64,000 bases of DNA from Holophagales bacterium (GCA_016714815.1 JADKBZ010000002.1:372001-436000), one strand, 5' to 3'. Positions 6,827-17,974 are shown, numbered from the stretch's first letter. Program-made: numbers and translations. The notes: a model not told the origin generated them from the letters alone.

Positions 6827-9415
6827 CTAGAAGGTCGTGCCGATGGAGAACTGGAAGTCGCTGCTCTTCTCGTAAATGATCGGATTCCCGCTGTATCCCT
6901 TGATGACCTTCGGGTCCAGGTTGATGCCGTAGATGAAGCGGAGCGGCGCCTGGAAGATCGGCAGGAACATCCGGAGCTCCGCGCCCGTCGAAGCACGCAT
7001 CTCCAGCGGTTTGGCGCTCTGGCCCTCGAGCCAGGCGTTCCCCGCGTCGAAGAAGACGACGAGCTTCAGCGGCCCGGCGACGTAGTAGACCGCCTCCAGG
7101 TTCATGACGAGGTACTTGTCTCCTCCGAGGAGCGCCCCCTGATCGTTGAAGTACGCCTTGTCGTTCTCGTCGAGCGGGTAGATGCTCCCGTACCCGAAGC
7201 CGCGAACGGAACGGTCACCGCCGATCCGGAAGCGTTCGAAGATCGGAATCTCCTTGCCGTCGTAGGGGCGGACGAGCCCCCCTTCGACGTTGACGGCCAG
7301 GTGCGACTTGCGGTTCAGGTTGTAGTAGATGGTCGCGTTCCCGACGGGCTTGACGAAGGAGAAGTCCCCACCGAGCGGGCCGCCGGCGACGGTCATCGAC
7401 AGGCCGAACCGCCGGCCGCGCGTCGGATCGAACGGGTCGTTCCGGCTGTCGTACCTGTAGCCCGGGGCCACTGCCGACGTCCGCCCGATGTAGTCGGTAT
7501 AGGCCGCGGGAGGGATGCCCGCGCCGGGGGGGGCGGGCGCCGGGAAGACTTCGTAGCGGCTCTTGGTGTCGGTGTAGCTGTAGAAGAACGAGAGGCCGTC
7601 GAAGAGGCCCAGGCCGAGCCCGATGGAAGCGTTGAGCCCCCTGGACTCCTGGTCGACGTCGGCGTACTGCAGCGAGCGATTGAAGATCGAGCCGCCGATG
7701 GACATCCGCTTGTCGAGGAACCACGGCTCGACGAACGACAGGTCGAAATAGTTCGAGTAGCCGCCTCGCTGGAACTGGATGCCGATCGTGTCTCCGCGCC
7801 CGAGGAAGTTGCGGGTGGAGAACTGGAACTGCCCGAAGATCCCGTCGAGCTGGGAGTAGCCGGCCCCGAACTGGATCTCGTTCCGGTTCGTGTCGACCCC
7901 CTTGATCGTGACGTCGACGGCTTTCTTCTCCGGGTCCACCTTGAATTCGGGGTCTTCCTCGATCTTGAAGTAGCCGAGCTGGGTGATCTTGAAGAGCCCC
8001 TTCTTGAAGGACTCCATGTCGAGGACGTCGCCCTCGAAGAGCTGGAGCTCGCGGCGCAGGACCTTGTCCTTCGTCGTCTTGTTCCCGATGAACTCGACGC
8101 GCCCGACCCGGAACTGGTCGCCCTCCGTCACGTGAATCGTGACGTCGACGAGGTTCCCCTTGCCCGGCCGCTCGGCGTACTCGGGGTTCATGAAGGCGTA
8201 GATGTACCCACGGCCCCGATAGAGCTCGTCGAGGACTTTCATGCCGTCCGCGAGGACGGCGCGGCTCAGGGGCTTTCCCGGCTGCCAGGGGAAGAACCGC
8301 AGGAGGCGATCGGGCGGGAAGACCGTCGTCCCCTCGATCTTCAGGTCGCCGAAGTAGTACCGCTCTCCTTCGACGAGGGGAATCCTGATCCGGGCGCGCC
8401 GCTTGACCTTCTCCGGGCGCCTCTCCTGAGGATTGACGACGAAGGTCTCGATCACCGGGTCCTTCACGACGACGTCCTTGTAGCCGGCGTTCTGGTAGAC
8501 CTTCTTGATCGACTCGACGTCTTCCTCGTAGCTCGCCTGGTTGTAGACGTCCTTCGAGTCCCAGAACTGGTAGAAGTTCGACTCGCGGGTCTTCTTCATC
8601 GCGCGGGAGAGTCGGCCGTTCGTGACGACGGAGTTCCCGACGAAGTCGATCGACTCGATCTTGATCTTGTCCCCCTCGTCGACGAGGAAGACGACGCGGC
8701 GCTCGTTCTCGCCCATCGGCTCGAGGAGCGTGTCGACGGCCGCCGAGCGGAACCCCTCGGCGCGGTAGGCGTCGATGAGGACGGACTTCCCCTTTGAGAC
8801 GTCGCGGAGCGAGACGGGCGCTCCGACCCGGATCTCGACCTTCCCCTCCTTGAGCTTGTCTTTCAGCTGGGAGGTCGTCAGCTTCTTGTTGCCGCGAAAC
8901 TCCAGGTCGGAGACCCGGGGCCTCTCCACGACGACGGCGACGAGCCGGACTCCCCCCGCGACCGTCTCCGTCTCGAGGCTGATGTCCTCGAAGAGACCCG
9001 AATCCCAGAGCTTCTGGAACGTCCGGCGCAGCGAGCCGGCCTCGTAGGGGTCGCCGACCTTGACTCCGAGGTAGAAGCCGATCGTCTCGCCGGTGACGGT
9101 CTTTCCGCCCCGCACGACGATCTCGGCGATTCGCTCGGAGGCCCCGGCCGCCGTCGTACTCAGAACGGGAGTCGAGGGGAGAGCCCCCGCCAGGGGGGAG
9201 GTCGACGGGGCGAGCCCGCCCGGCCGGAGGTCGAGCGTGGCGGGCGGAGGGGTGGGTGCAGGCGAAGGCTCGGTCTGGGCCAGGCCCGGAGACGGGCAGG
9301 CGAGCAGACCGACCAGCGCCAGAACGGCCGGTCGAAAGGGACGGCAGGCCGGGAATGCCGCGGACGGAGCCTGACCGGCGCCGGCCGGCGCGGCCTGGAG
9401 GTGTCGTTCCCTCAC
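6827..9415 (-). CDS. bamA: Outer-membrane assembly factor BamA
   Basis: BamA inserts beta-barrel proteins into the outer membrane. With the GTG start the protein is 862 aa: a signal peptide (about 1-48, hydrophobic AVLALVGLLAC), a Pro/Thr-rich linker, then POTRA domains beginning IAEIVVRGGKTV. Further POTRA starts are visible at VSDLEFRGN, IESIDFVGN and VGRVEFIGNKTT. The C-terminal 16-stranded barrel (about 490-862) has the RGF motif region VRGFGYGS and ends in Phe, the usual beta-signal. The GTG lies 5 nt after the clpC stop; starting further upstream would run deep into clpC. Confidence 0.95.
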   Translation of the reverse strand: MRERHLQAAPAGAGQAPSAAFPACRPFRPAVLALVGLLACPSPGLAQTEPSPAPTPPPATLDLRPGGLAPSTSPLAGALPSTPVLSTTAAGASERIAEIVVRGGKTVTGETIGFYLGVKVGDPYEAGSLRRTFQKLWDSGLFEDISLETETVAGGVRLVAVVVERPRVSDLEFRGNKKLTTSQLKDKLKEGKVEIRVGAPVSLRDVSKGKSVLIDAYRAEGFRSAAVDTLLEPMGENERRVVFLVDEGDKIKIESIDFVGNSVVTNGRLSRAMKKTRESNFYQFWDSKDVYNQASYEEDVESIKKVYQNAGYKDVVVKDPVIETFVVNPQERRPEKVKRRARIRIPLVEGERYYFGDLKIEGTTVFPPDRLLRFFPWQPGKPLSRAVLADGMKVLDELYRGRGYIYAFMNPEYAERPGKGNLVDVTIHVTEGDQFRVGRVEFIGNKTTKDKVLRRELQLFEGDVLDMESFKKGLFKITQLGYFKIEEDPEFKVDPEKKAVDVTIKGVDTNRNEIQFGAGYSQLDGIFGQFQFSTRNFLGRGDTIGIQFQRGGYSNYFDLSFVEPWFLDKRMSIGGSIFNRSLQYADVDQESRGLNASIGLGLGLFDGLSFFYSYTDTKSRYEVFPAPAPPGAGIPPAAYTDYIGRTSAVAPGYRYDSRNDPFDPTRGRRFGLSMTVAGGPLGGDFSFVKPVGNATIYYNLNRKSHLAVNVEGGLVRPYDGKEIPIFERFRIGGDRSVRGFGYGSIYPLDENDKAYFNDQGALLGGDKYLVMNLEAVYYVAGPLKLVVFFDAGNAWLEGQSAKPLEMRASTGAELRMFLPIFQAPLRFIYGINLDPKVIKGYSGNPIIYEKSSDFQFSIGTTF

Positions 9416-9420
9416 GTGCC

Positions 9421-11847
9421 TTACCGCCCGGGCACGATCGCAGCCGACGAGCGGACGAGAACCTTCAAATCGTTGTCGATCACTGTCACTTCCAGGCACT
9501 CAAGCTGCTCCCGGGCGCCGATAAGCAATTCGGATACCGCATCCTCCACGTGTCGCTGGATCGTCCGCCGGAGCGGCCGGGCTCCCGAGTGGGCATCCTG
9601 TCCCGACATCGAGAGGAGCCAGTCCACGGCCATCTGGTCTGCCACGAGCTCGAGGCCGCGATGCTTCAGCGTCTCAGCGACGTCGTCGAGCAGGAGACGG
9701 CAGATCGCCCGGAGGTTCTCCGTCGAGAGCGGGTTGAAGACGATGACCTCGTCGAGCCGGTTCGTGAACTCGGGCGAGAACTCCCGCCGGAGCTCCTTGA
9801 GGACCATCTCCTCGACCTCGCGGGCCGGAGGGGCGTTCTTGCCGTCGCCGAAGCCCACCCGCGCCTGGTTGACCAGGAACTTCGTTCCGATGTTGGACGT
9901 CATGATGATGAGCGTGTTCTTGAAGTCGACCGTGTTCCCGTAGGCGTCGGTCAGCTGGCCATCCTCCAGGATCTGCAGGAGGAGGTTCGCGATGTCGGGG
10001 TGGGCCTTCTCGATCTCGTCGAGGAGGATGACGGAGTAGGGCTGCCTGCGGATCCGCTCCGTGAGCTGCCCGCCTTCCTCGTGCCCGACGTAGCCGGGAG
10101 GAGAGCCGATCAGCTTGGAAACGGCGTGCTTCTCCATGTATTCCGACATGTCGAAGCGGACGAGCGCCTTCTGGTGGTCGAAGAGGAACTCCGCGATGCG
10201 CCGGGCGACCTCGGTCTTGCCGACGCCCGACGGCCCGAGGAAGATGAACGATCCCATCGGGCGGTTCGGGTTCTTCACCCCGAGGCGGGAGCGGCGGATC
10301 GCCCTGGAGATCGCGTCGATGGCCCGGTCCTGGCCGATGACGCGCCTGCGGAGCGTCGTCTCCATGTTGAGGAGCTTCTCGGCCTCCTCGACCTGGATCG
10401 AGGTGACCGGGATCCCGGTCCAGCTCGCGATGATCTCCTCGATGTCCCCCCGGACGACCTCGGTGAAGGAGCTCTCGTCGAGCTGGGCGCCGCGCGTCCG
10501 CTCGATCTCCTCCTTGATCTCGACCTCGCGCTCGCGGAGCGAGACCGCGTGCTCGAAGTCCTTCTCGGAGATCGCCTTCTTCATCTCCTTGACGATCTGG
10601 CGGGTCTCGTTCTCGAGGCGGCGCAGGTTCTGGGTGTCCGCCGTCATCCGGAGCTTCACCTTGGCGCCCGCCTCGTCGAGGAGGTCGATCGCCTTGTCGG
10701 GGAAGAAGCGGTCGGGGATGTACCGGCTCGACTGGTAGACGGCGGCCTTCACCGCGTCGGGCGAGTAGCGGACGCGGTGGAACCTCTCGTACCGCTCGCG
10801 GATCCCCTCGAGGATCTCGAGCGTCTCCTCCTCGTTCGGCGGGTTCACCGTGACCGCCTGGAAGCGCCGGAGGAGCGACCGGTCCTTCTCGATGTACTTG
10901 CGGTACTCCTTCATCGTCGTGGCGCCGATGCAGGCGATCTCTCCCCTCGAGAGCGCCGGCTTGAGGATGTTCGCCGCGTCGAGCGACCCCTCCGCCGAGC
11001 CCGCGCCGATGAGGGAGTGGATCTCGTCGATGAAGATGATGAGGTCCTGGTTCTCCCGGAGCTCCTTCAGGATCCCCTTCAGCCGCTCCTCGAACTGGCC
11101 GCGGTACTTGGTCCCGGCCACGATGAGGGAGAGGTCCATCGCGAGGATCTTCTTGTTCGCCAGGAAGAGCGGGACCGCCCCTTCGATGATCCGCTGGGCG
11201 AGGCCCTCGACGATGGCCGTCTTCCCGACGCCGGGCTCGCCGAGGAGGATCGGGTTGTTCTTCGTCCGCCGCGAGAGGATCTGGATGATCCTCTCGACTT
11301 CCTTGTCGCGGCCGACGAGCGGGTCGAACGTCCCCTGGGCGGCGAGCGCGGTCAGGTCGCGCGCGTACTCGGCCAGGAACGGGAGCTCCTTCTTCTGCTT
11401 GGAGGCCTCGCGCTCCTTGATGAGGGCGATCGCCTCCTCCCGCACGCCGTAGAGGTTGAAGCCGTGCCCGGCGAGGAGCCGGGAGGCGACGCACGGGTCG
11501 ACCCGGAGGATGCCGATGAGCAGGTGCTCCGTCCCGACGTAGGGGTGCATCATCGATTCCGCCTCGTGCGAGGCGTAGGCGAGGATCTTCTTCGACTCCT
11601 CCGAGAGCGGCAGCTCCTGGGAGGACGACACACGCTCCGCGAAGACGCGGTCCCCCTCGATCTCGCGGCGGACGTCGTCCGGCTTCACGTTGAAGCGGGT
11701 GAATATCTCCCTCGTCACGTCCTCCCCTTCCCGCAGGATGCCGAGGAGGATGTGCTCGGACTCGATCACCTTCGAGCCGAGCTTCGAGGCCTCGTACCGG
11801 GCGAAAAAGAGGGCGCGGCGGGCTTTCTCGTTGTACTTTTCGAACAT
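9421..11847 (-). CDS. clpC: ATP-dependent Clp protease ATPase subunit ClpC
   Basis: This 808-aa Hsp100 unfoldase would feed substrates to ClpP. Two Clp_N repeats occupy about residues 1-140. The first AAA+ module has GEPGVGKT and FIDEIHSL. A short middle domain with a UVR-like segment (EKDFEHAVSLRERE) separates it from the second module (GPSGVGKTE, LLDEIEKAH). The short middle domain and UVR segment favour ClpC over ClpA or ClpB. The ATG (MFEKYNEKARRAL) has GAGG about 9 nt upstream. clpP is not in the window. Placement directly before bamA is unusual; the 84-nt gap from lolD contains a possible TACGAT -10 box at 11898-11903. Confidence 0.93.
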   Translation of the reverse strand: MFEKYNEKARRALFFARYEASKLGSKVIESEHILLGILREGEDVTREIFTRFNVKPDDVRREIEGDRVFAERVSSSQELPLSEESKKILAYASHEAESMMHPYVGTEHLLIGILRVDPCVASRLLAGHGFNLYGVREEAIALIKEREASKQKKELPFLAEYARDLTALAAQGTFDPLVGRDKEVERIIQILSRRTKNNPILLGEPGVGKTAIVEGLAQRIIEGAVPLFLANKKILAMDLSLIVAGTKYRGQFEERLKGILKELRENQDLIIFIDEIHSLIGAGSAEGSLDAANILKPALSRGEIACIGATTMKEYRKYIEKDRSLLRRFQAVTVNPPNEEETLEILEGIRERYERFHRVRYSPDAVKAAVYQSSRYIPDRFFPDKAIDLLDEAGAKVKLRMTADTQNLRRLENETRQIVKEMKKAISEKDFEHAVSLREREVEIKEEIERTRGAQLDESSFTEVVRGDIEEIIASWTGIPVTSIQVEEAEKLLNMETTLRRRVIGQDRAIDAISRAIRRSRLGVKNPNRPMGSFIFLGPSGVGKTEVARRIAEFLFDHQKALVRFDMSEYMEKHAVSKLIGSPPGYVGHEEGGQLTERIRRQPYSVILLDEIEKAHPDIANLLLQILEDGQLTDAYGNTVDFKNTLIIMTSNIGTKFLVNQARVGFGDGKNAPPAREVEEMVLKELRREFSPEFTNRLDEVIVFNPLSTENLRAICRLLLDDVAETLKHRGLELVADQMAVDWLLSMSGQDAHSGARPLRRTIQRHVEDAVSELLIGAREQLECLEVTVIDNDLKVLVRSSAAIVPGR

Positions 11848-11931
11848 GGCTCGACCTCGGCAAAGACCGCTCGGAAAGCGGACTTCAACCGTCCCGGATC
11901 GTAGCATACGGGTTGCCGGCCCCAGGGCAGG

Positions 11932-12615
11932 TCAGGCGGGCACGAGGCCGCCGGACGAGAGCGTCAGAACGGTGCCGCAGCGCGCGGCGACGCCCGGGTC
12001 GTGGGTCACCAGCAGGAGGGCTCCCGCGCGCTCGCGCGCCGTTCCGAGGAGGAGGTCGAGAACGTCCGCCGCGTGCGCGGCGTCGAGGCTTCCGGTCGGC
12101 TCGTCGCAGAGGAGGAGTCGGGGCCGACGGACGACGGCCCGCGCGATGGCGACGCGCTGACGCTCCCCCCCGGAGAGGATCCGCGGCAGACTCGTGGCCT
12201 GCCTGACGAGGCCGACCCTGGCGAGGAGCTCGCGGGCCTGGGCGCGCGCCGCGGAATCCGCCACCCCCGCCAGTAAGAGAGGCAGGGCGACGTTCTCTTC
12301 CGCCGTCAGCTCCGGCAGCAGGTGGTGCATCTGGAAGACGAACCCGACGGCCTCTCCCCTCCACCTCGCCTTCGGCTCGGGGGCAAGCGACGCCCAGTCC
12401 TTCCCGTCGACGAGGACGCGCCCGGCGTCCGGCCGGTCGAGGCCTGCGAGAAGGTGCAGCAGGGACGACTTGCCGCAGCCCGAGGGCCCGACGATCGCGA
12501 CGGCCTCACCAGCTCCGAGCGTCAGGGAGAGAGCGGAAAAGAGCTCGAGGCGCCCCTCGCCCTCGCCGAACCCCCGGGCGAGCGACTCGGCGACGAGAAG
12601 CGGCTCACCCGGCAC
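11932..12615 (-). CDS. lolD: Lipoprotein-releasing ABC transporter ATPase LolD
   Basis: LolD powers release of mature lipoproteins from the inner membrane to the periplasmic carrier. The 227-aa protein has Walker A (GPSGCGKSS), a Q-loop (FVFQMHHLLPELT), the signature LSGGERQR, Walker B (LLLCDEPTGSLD) and the switch histidine (LLVTHDP). It starts at a GTG that overlaps the end of the permease gene by 11 nt, so the two are translationally linked. The MacB ATPase has the same fold; the neighbouring LolC/E permease decides the call. Confidence 0.9.
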   Translation of the reverse strand: MPGEPLLVAESLARGFGEGEGRLELFSALSLTLGAGEAVAIVGPSGCGKSSLLHLLAGLDRPDAGRVLVDGKDWASLAPEPKARWRGEAVGFVFQMHHLLPELTAEENVALPLLLAGVADSAARAQARELLARVGLVRQATSLPRILSGGERQRVAIARAVVRRPRLLLCDEPTGSLDAAHAADVLDLLLGTARERAGALLLVTHDPGVAARCGTVLTLSSGGLVPA

Positions 12616-13749
12616 GGAGCGCCTCCGTCACGTCGACGCGCGCGGCCATGCGGGCCGGAACGAACGACGAAACGAACGACCAGACGAGCGAGAAGGCCCC
12701 GACGGCGAGGAGGTCCCGCGCCGCGGGACGGAAAGGGACGTGCGCGAGCGCGAAGAGCTCGGCCGGAAGCGGTATGGCGTGGGTTGCGTCGAGGACGACG
12801 GCGAGGACGAACCCCAGCCCGAGGCCGGCGAGGGTCCCGGCGAACCCGAGGAGGAGCCCGGCGAAGAGGAAGATGCGGCCGAGGAGCCGCGGGCTCGCCC
12901 CGAGGACGGTCAGGACGGCCGCGTCGCCCCGGCGGGTCGCGGCCAGGACCGCCGAGGTCGCCGCGAGATTCAGGCCCGCGACGATCACGACGAGGAAGAC
13001 CGTGGCGAAGATGGCGACCCTCTCGAGCCGAAGCGCCAGGAGCAGCGGACGGTTCGCTTCCTGCCACGTCGTCGTGGCGGTCGTCTCCGCTCCGAGCGCC
13101 TCCCTCACCGCGAGGGCCATGGCCGGCGCGGCCTCCGGGTCCGAGAGGCGCAGCTCGAAGCCGGTGGCGCCCCCCTCGGGAAGCCCGAAAAGCCTCCGGG
13201 CCATCCCGGCCGGCAGGACCGCCTCGGGCTGCTTTCGCCCCGTCGCGAGCGCCGCGACCTCCGTCACCCGGATCGAAGCCGTCAGCGGGACCGGACCGAG
13301 CGGGGAGAGCCGCGTCCGCGAGGAGACGATCGTCACGTCCTCACCCGCGAGGATCGACAGTTGCCGCGCCTGCGCCGGGTCGAGCCGGATCCCGTCCCTC
13401 TGTTCCCGGCCGACGAGGACGGCCGGAACCGCCTGGCCCCGCGCCGTGATCCATCCCCGCCCGCGGACCACCGGCGTCACCGAGACGACTCCGTCGAGCA
13501 GGGCGAGTTTCGCGGCCGCGCCCTCGGCGGCCGTGAAATCGGGCCGGCCCGCGGGCGCGACGAGAACGTGGGGAGCCTCCTCGGCGAGCCGCGTGCGGAC
13601 GTGGGCCTGAAACCCGGACAGGAGCGCGAGGGAGAGGACGAGCGCCCCCACGCCGAGGACGAGCCCGACGAACGCCGCGGCCGCGACCACTCCGACCTGC
13701 GCGTCCCGGCGCGAGGCGAGGAGGTAGCGCCGGGCGAGAAGGACCTCGA

Positions 13750-13753
<4 letters not shown>
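12605..13753 (-). CDS. Lipoprotein-releasing ABC permease LolC/LolE
   Basis: The protein is about 382 aa with the LolC/E plan: an N-terminal helix (about 20-45, FVGLVLGVGALVLSLALLSGF), a periplasmic domain (about 50-250), and three C-terminal helices. It ends with the MAARVDVTEALRAG motif typical of FtsX/MacB-type permeases. Only one permease is present, as in species where a single LolF-like protein acts as a homodimer. No ATG, GTG or TTG is available near the expected N-terminus. The best start is a CTG overlapping the lysS stop (CTGA), giving LIEVLLARRYLLASRR, which matches the family's usual beginning. The start is therefore uncertain. Confidence 0.85.
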
Positions 13754-15297
<1,544 letters not shown>

Positions 15298-15306
15298 GGG
15301 GCGCCG

Positions 15307-15335
15307 ATTCTCCGCGCGCCCCTCTCCCCGGTCAA
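15307..15335 (-). promoter_or_regulatory. Promoter of the lysS-lol operon, nearly leaderless
   Basis: Minus-strand -35 TTGACC (15330-15335), 17-nt spacer, -10 GAGAAT (15307-15312), then only 9 nt to the lysS ATG. Transcription starting 6-8 nt after the -10 box would leave 1-3 nt of leader. Confidence 0.5.
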
Positions 15336-15390
15336 ACCGCGCCGACAGGACTACGACATCCGGCGCGTCCTCGCCGTCTCGCCGCCCGGT

Positions 15391-17025
15391 CTACTCCGCA
15401 CCCGAGACCCGGGCGTTGTGGAGGAGCCACAGGCCCGAGAAGGCGCGAAGGAGACGGAAGCGCGAGCGCGTCAGCTCGTTCAGCCGCTCGGGAGGGCCTC
15501 CCGGGCCCGTCGCCTCGAGAGCCTGCCGGAACCGGCGGTCGAGGTCCTGCGCCCGCACGAGACACTCGCCCGCCTTGTCGAGATCTCCCGCCAGCGCCGG
15601 CTCTCCGGAGGGAGCCTTCAGACGCTGGGCGATTTCGTCGACCACCAGCCGCAGGGCCGCCCCTTCGATGTAGAGGAAGTCCGTCACGGAATCTTCCAGA
15701 CCGGAGACCGGCTCTTCCGACTGAATCTGCCGGGCCGCCCGCACTTCCCACGGCTCGAGGCGGAATCGGGAAAGCGACGTGCCGTACGCGGCCTGGCCGG
15801 AGCCGGTCCCGACCCGGAGCATTTCGACGGAATAGAGGATCTTGGAGGCGCCCTCTCCCAGAAGGCTGTCCGACAGGAATACGGGAGGCGTCCGGGCGGC
15901 CTTCGGCGGCTCGGGAGGAGCGGCGACGGTGTCCCTTCCCGGGAAGTAGCCGCTGATCGTCTCCCTCGCCTCGGAGAGGTCCTCCTCCTCCTCGAGAACC
16001 GGAAGGACCTCCGGGAGCGCCTCTCCGGCGGCCTCCCCTCCCGTGTCGAGCCTGGTCATCAGCTGCTCGATCGCCTCGGCGAGGCGGGTCACCTGCCCGT
16101 GCCGGATCTCCCCTTCGCTCCGGTTCTTGTCGAACTCCTCCTTGAACTGGCGGAACCTGCGGAACTCCTCCTGGAGGTCGGCATCCGCGACCTCGGGCCG
16201 CCGCGAGAGCTCCCGCTCGATGTCGAGGAGCTGCTGGGACGACTCGAAGATCCGCCGCTCCTCGTTCCGGTAGAGGACCTGGAACCGGTTCTTGGCGGCG
16301 AGGTTCGCCTCGAGGATGGCCGAGAGGACGTTCGTGTCGTAGTACGCCGGGCCGAGCCTGTGCTTGACGGTCCTGAGGCTGTCGAGGATCTTCTTCTCCG
16401 TGAGGTCCTCGAATCGGTCACACCCGTCTATGTCCTGGCGGATGAGGCCGAGCGCCTTCACCGCGGCCGTCAGCTCCGCCGCCGGCGCCGGCGACCGGCG
16501 CACGAGCCCGAGAAGGGCCGCGAAGAGCTTGGTCAGCTCCTGGGGGAAGCGGGGAAGGTAGCGGCCGTCGTCGAGGGAGCGGCGGGCTCCGACGAGCGTC
16601 ACGAGGAAGTCCATCTTGTCGAGGGCTTCCGGCGAGACCTGACGCGCGTGGAAGTAGAAGCGGAGAATCGCCAGGAGGAGCTTCTCGTCCTCCGTCCGCA
16701 CCTTCTCGAAGAAGCGCCTCACCCAGCTCGCGGCGATCTTCTCGTCGTCCGCCGAGAGCGCGCGGTAGACGATGTCGAGGCGCCCGTCGAGCTGGTGGAT
16801 CTGGTCCATGACGACCGGGGGGGGCTGGACGTTCAGGACCGTCGTCACGGACTTGATCTGGTCGTACAGCCCCTGGAAGTCGATCTGGTAGCCGGGCGTA
16901 TCGCCGAAGAAGGTCTTGTGGACTCCCTGGAGGAACTGGTGAAACGTCCAGAAAGTCTTGAACTTCTCGGTCAGCCGCGTATAGGCGTCGTGAAGAGTCT
17001 TCAGATCGACGATCGACGTACTCAC
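15391..17025 (-). CDS. Conserved-looking protein of unknown function (544 aa)
   Basis: I do not recognise this family. The protein is soluble and helical, without signal peptide or membrane segment. The N-terminal 280 residues are rich in aromatic and charged helices (TFWTFHQFLQGVHKTFF). Residues about 285-350 form a charged coiled-coil stretch (EERRIFESSQQLLDIERELSRR). A linker rich in Glu and Pro (about 370-410) leads to a C-terminal helical domain. The GTG start is chosen because GAGAGG lies 5 nt upstream; an ATG 27 nt earlier lacks such a site. It diverges from hpt over an overlapping promoter. A cytoskeletal, scaffold or two-domain regulatory role is possible but not shown. Confidence 0.75.
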   Translation of the reverse strand: MSTSIVDLKTLHDAYTRLTEKFKTFWTFHQFLQGVHKTFFGDTPGYQIDFQGLYDQIKSVTTVLNVQPPPVVMDQIHQLDGRLDIVYRALSADDEKIAASWVRRFFEKVRTEDEKLLLAILRFYFHARQVSPEALDKMDFLVTLVGARRSLDDGRYLPRFPQELTKLFAALLGLVRRSPAPAAELTAAVKALGLIRQDIDGCDRFEDLTEKKILDSLRTVKHRLGPAYYDTNVLSAILEANLAAKNRFQVLYRNEERRIFESSQQLLDIERELSRRPEVADADLQEEFRRFRQFKEEFDKNRSEGEIRHGQVTRLAEAIEQLMTRLDTGGEAAGEALPEVLPVLEEEEDLSEARETISGYFPGRDTVAAPPEPPKAARTPPVFLSDSLLGEGASKILYSVEMLRVGTGSGQAAYGTSLSRFRLEPWEVRAARQIQSEEPVSGLEDSVTDFLYIEGAALRLVVDEIAQRLKAPSGEPALAGDLDKAGECLVRAQDLDRRFRQALEATGPGGPPERLNELTRSRFRLLRAFSGLWLLHNARVSGAE

Positions 17026-17050
17026 TTGAACCTCTCGGAGTTGCCCCTGC

Positions 17051-17058
17051 ATTATAGT
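17051..17058. promoter_or_regulatory. Overlapping divergent -10 boxes (ATTATAGT)
   Basis: The 8-nt palindrome-like ATTATAGT reads TATAAT on the minus strand (17051-17056), serving the 544-aa protein gene, and TATAGT on the plus strand (17053-17058), serving hpt. The plus box ends 8 nt before the hpt GTG, which predicts a leaderless hpt mRNA. The minus transcript has a leader with a ribosome binding site. Confidence 0.5.
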
Positions 17059-17066
17059 TTCGTCCC

Positions 17067-17585
17067 GTGATCGACCGCACACTCATTTCAGAGGAGCAGA
17101 TCGCGACCCGTCTGGACGAGCTCGCCAGGGAGATCGACGCGGCCTACGAGGGCCGCGAGATCTTGGCCGTGGGAGTCCTCAAGGGCTCGGTCTTCTTCCT
17201 CACCGACCTCCTGAAGCGCCTTTCGACCCCGGTCGCCGTCGACTTCCTCCAGGTGAGGTCGTACTCCGGGACCACCTCGACCGGGAACTTCGAGCTCGTG
17301 AGGGACCTCTCGTCCGACATCGCCGGACGGGACATCCTCATCTTCGAGGACATCGTCGACACCGGTCTGACCCTCCGAAAGCTCCTCGGCCTCCTCGGGA
17401 CGCGGCAGCCCCGCTCCCTGAAGATCGCCGCCCTCCTCAAGAAGGAGCTCCCCGAGAACGCCGACCTCCCCATCGACTTCCTCGGCTTCACCATCGGGCC
17501 CGAGTTCGTCGTCGGCTACGGCCTCGACCTCGACGAGAAGTACCGAAACCTCCCCTACATCGCCATATGGGACCCAAGCAGATGA
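17067..17585 (+). CDS. hpt: Hypoxanthine phosphoribosyltransferase
   Basis: Purine salvage enzyme converting hypoxanthine or guanine plus PRPP to IMP or GMP. The 172-aa protein has the family's VGVLKGSVFFLTDL loop, the flexible loop around VRSYSGTTSTG, and the PRPP-binding signature ILIFEDIVDTGLTL. The C-terminal GYGLDLDEKYRNLPYIA is diagnostic for bacterial HPRTs. It starts at a GTG just after the divergent promoter and is coupled to ridA by an ATGA overlap. Confidence 0.96.
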   Translation: MIDRTLISEEQIATRLDELAREIDAAYEGREILAVGVLKGSVFFLTDLLKRLSTPVAVDFLQVRSYSGTTSTGNFELVRDLSSDIAGRDILIFEDIVDTGLTLRKLLGLLGTRQPRSLKIAALLKKELPENADLPIDFLGFTIGPEFVVGYGLDLDEKYRNLPYIAIWDPSR

Positions 17586-17974
17586 CAGAGCTCCGCACCA
17601 TCGCCGTCGAAAACGCCCCGAAGGCCATCGGCCCCTACGCCCAGGGGATCGTCGCCGGGGGATTCCTCTTCACAGCCGGGCAGGTCCCGCTCGACCCGGC
17701 CACGATGAAGCTCGTCTCCGGGACGATCGCCGAGGAGACGAACCGCGTCTTCGACAACCTCGCCGCGATCCTCGCGGGAGCGGGATGCGGCCTGAACGAC
17801 GTCGTGAAGACGACCGTCTTCCTGCTCGACATGGGATCGTTCGCCGAGATGAACGGCGCCTACGCCGCCCGTTTCGGCGACCACCGGCCGGCCCGCTCCA
17901 CGGTCCAGGTCTCGGCCCTCCCGGCCGGGGCCCGGGTCGAGATCGAGGTCGTCGCGAAGCTCCCGGCCGCCTGA
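17582..17974 (+). CDS. ridA: RidA family enamine/imine deaminase
   Basis: RidA hydrolyses reactive 2-aminoacrylate and related enamines formed by PLP enzymes. The 130-aa protein has the YjgF/RidA core: AIGPYAQGIVAGGFLFTAGQ at the N-terminus and the C-terminal RSTVQVSALPAGARVEIEVVA, whose Arg binds the substrate carboxylate. I chose the ATG that overlaps the hpt stop (ATGA), giving the usual length; an ATG 15 nt earlier is possible. A PLP-dependent aldolase gene follows on the opposite strand. Confidence 0.94.
   Translation: MTELRTIAVENAPKAIGPYAQGIVAGGFLFTAGQVPLDPATMKLVSGTIAEETNRVFDNLAAILAGAGCGLNDVVKTTVFLLDMGSFAEMNGAYAARFGDHRPARSTVQVSALPAGARVEIEVVAKLPAA

Noticed and set aside
9256..11904. 882-codon frame antisense to clpC
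   Set aside because: An Arg/Asp/Leu/Val-rich shadow of the ClpC gene; no promoter or ribosome site.
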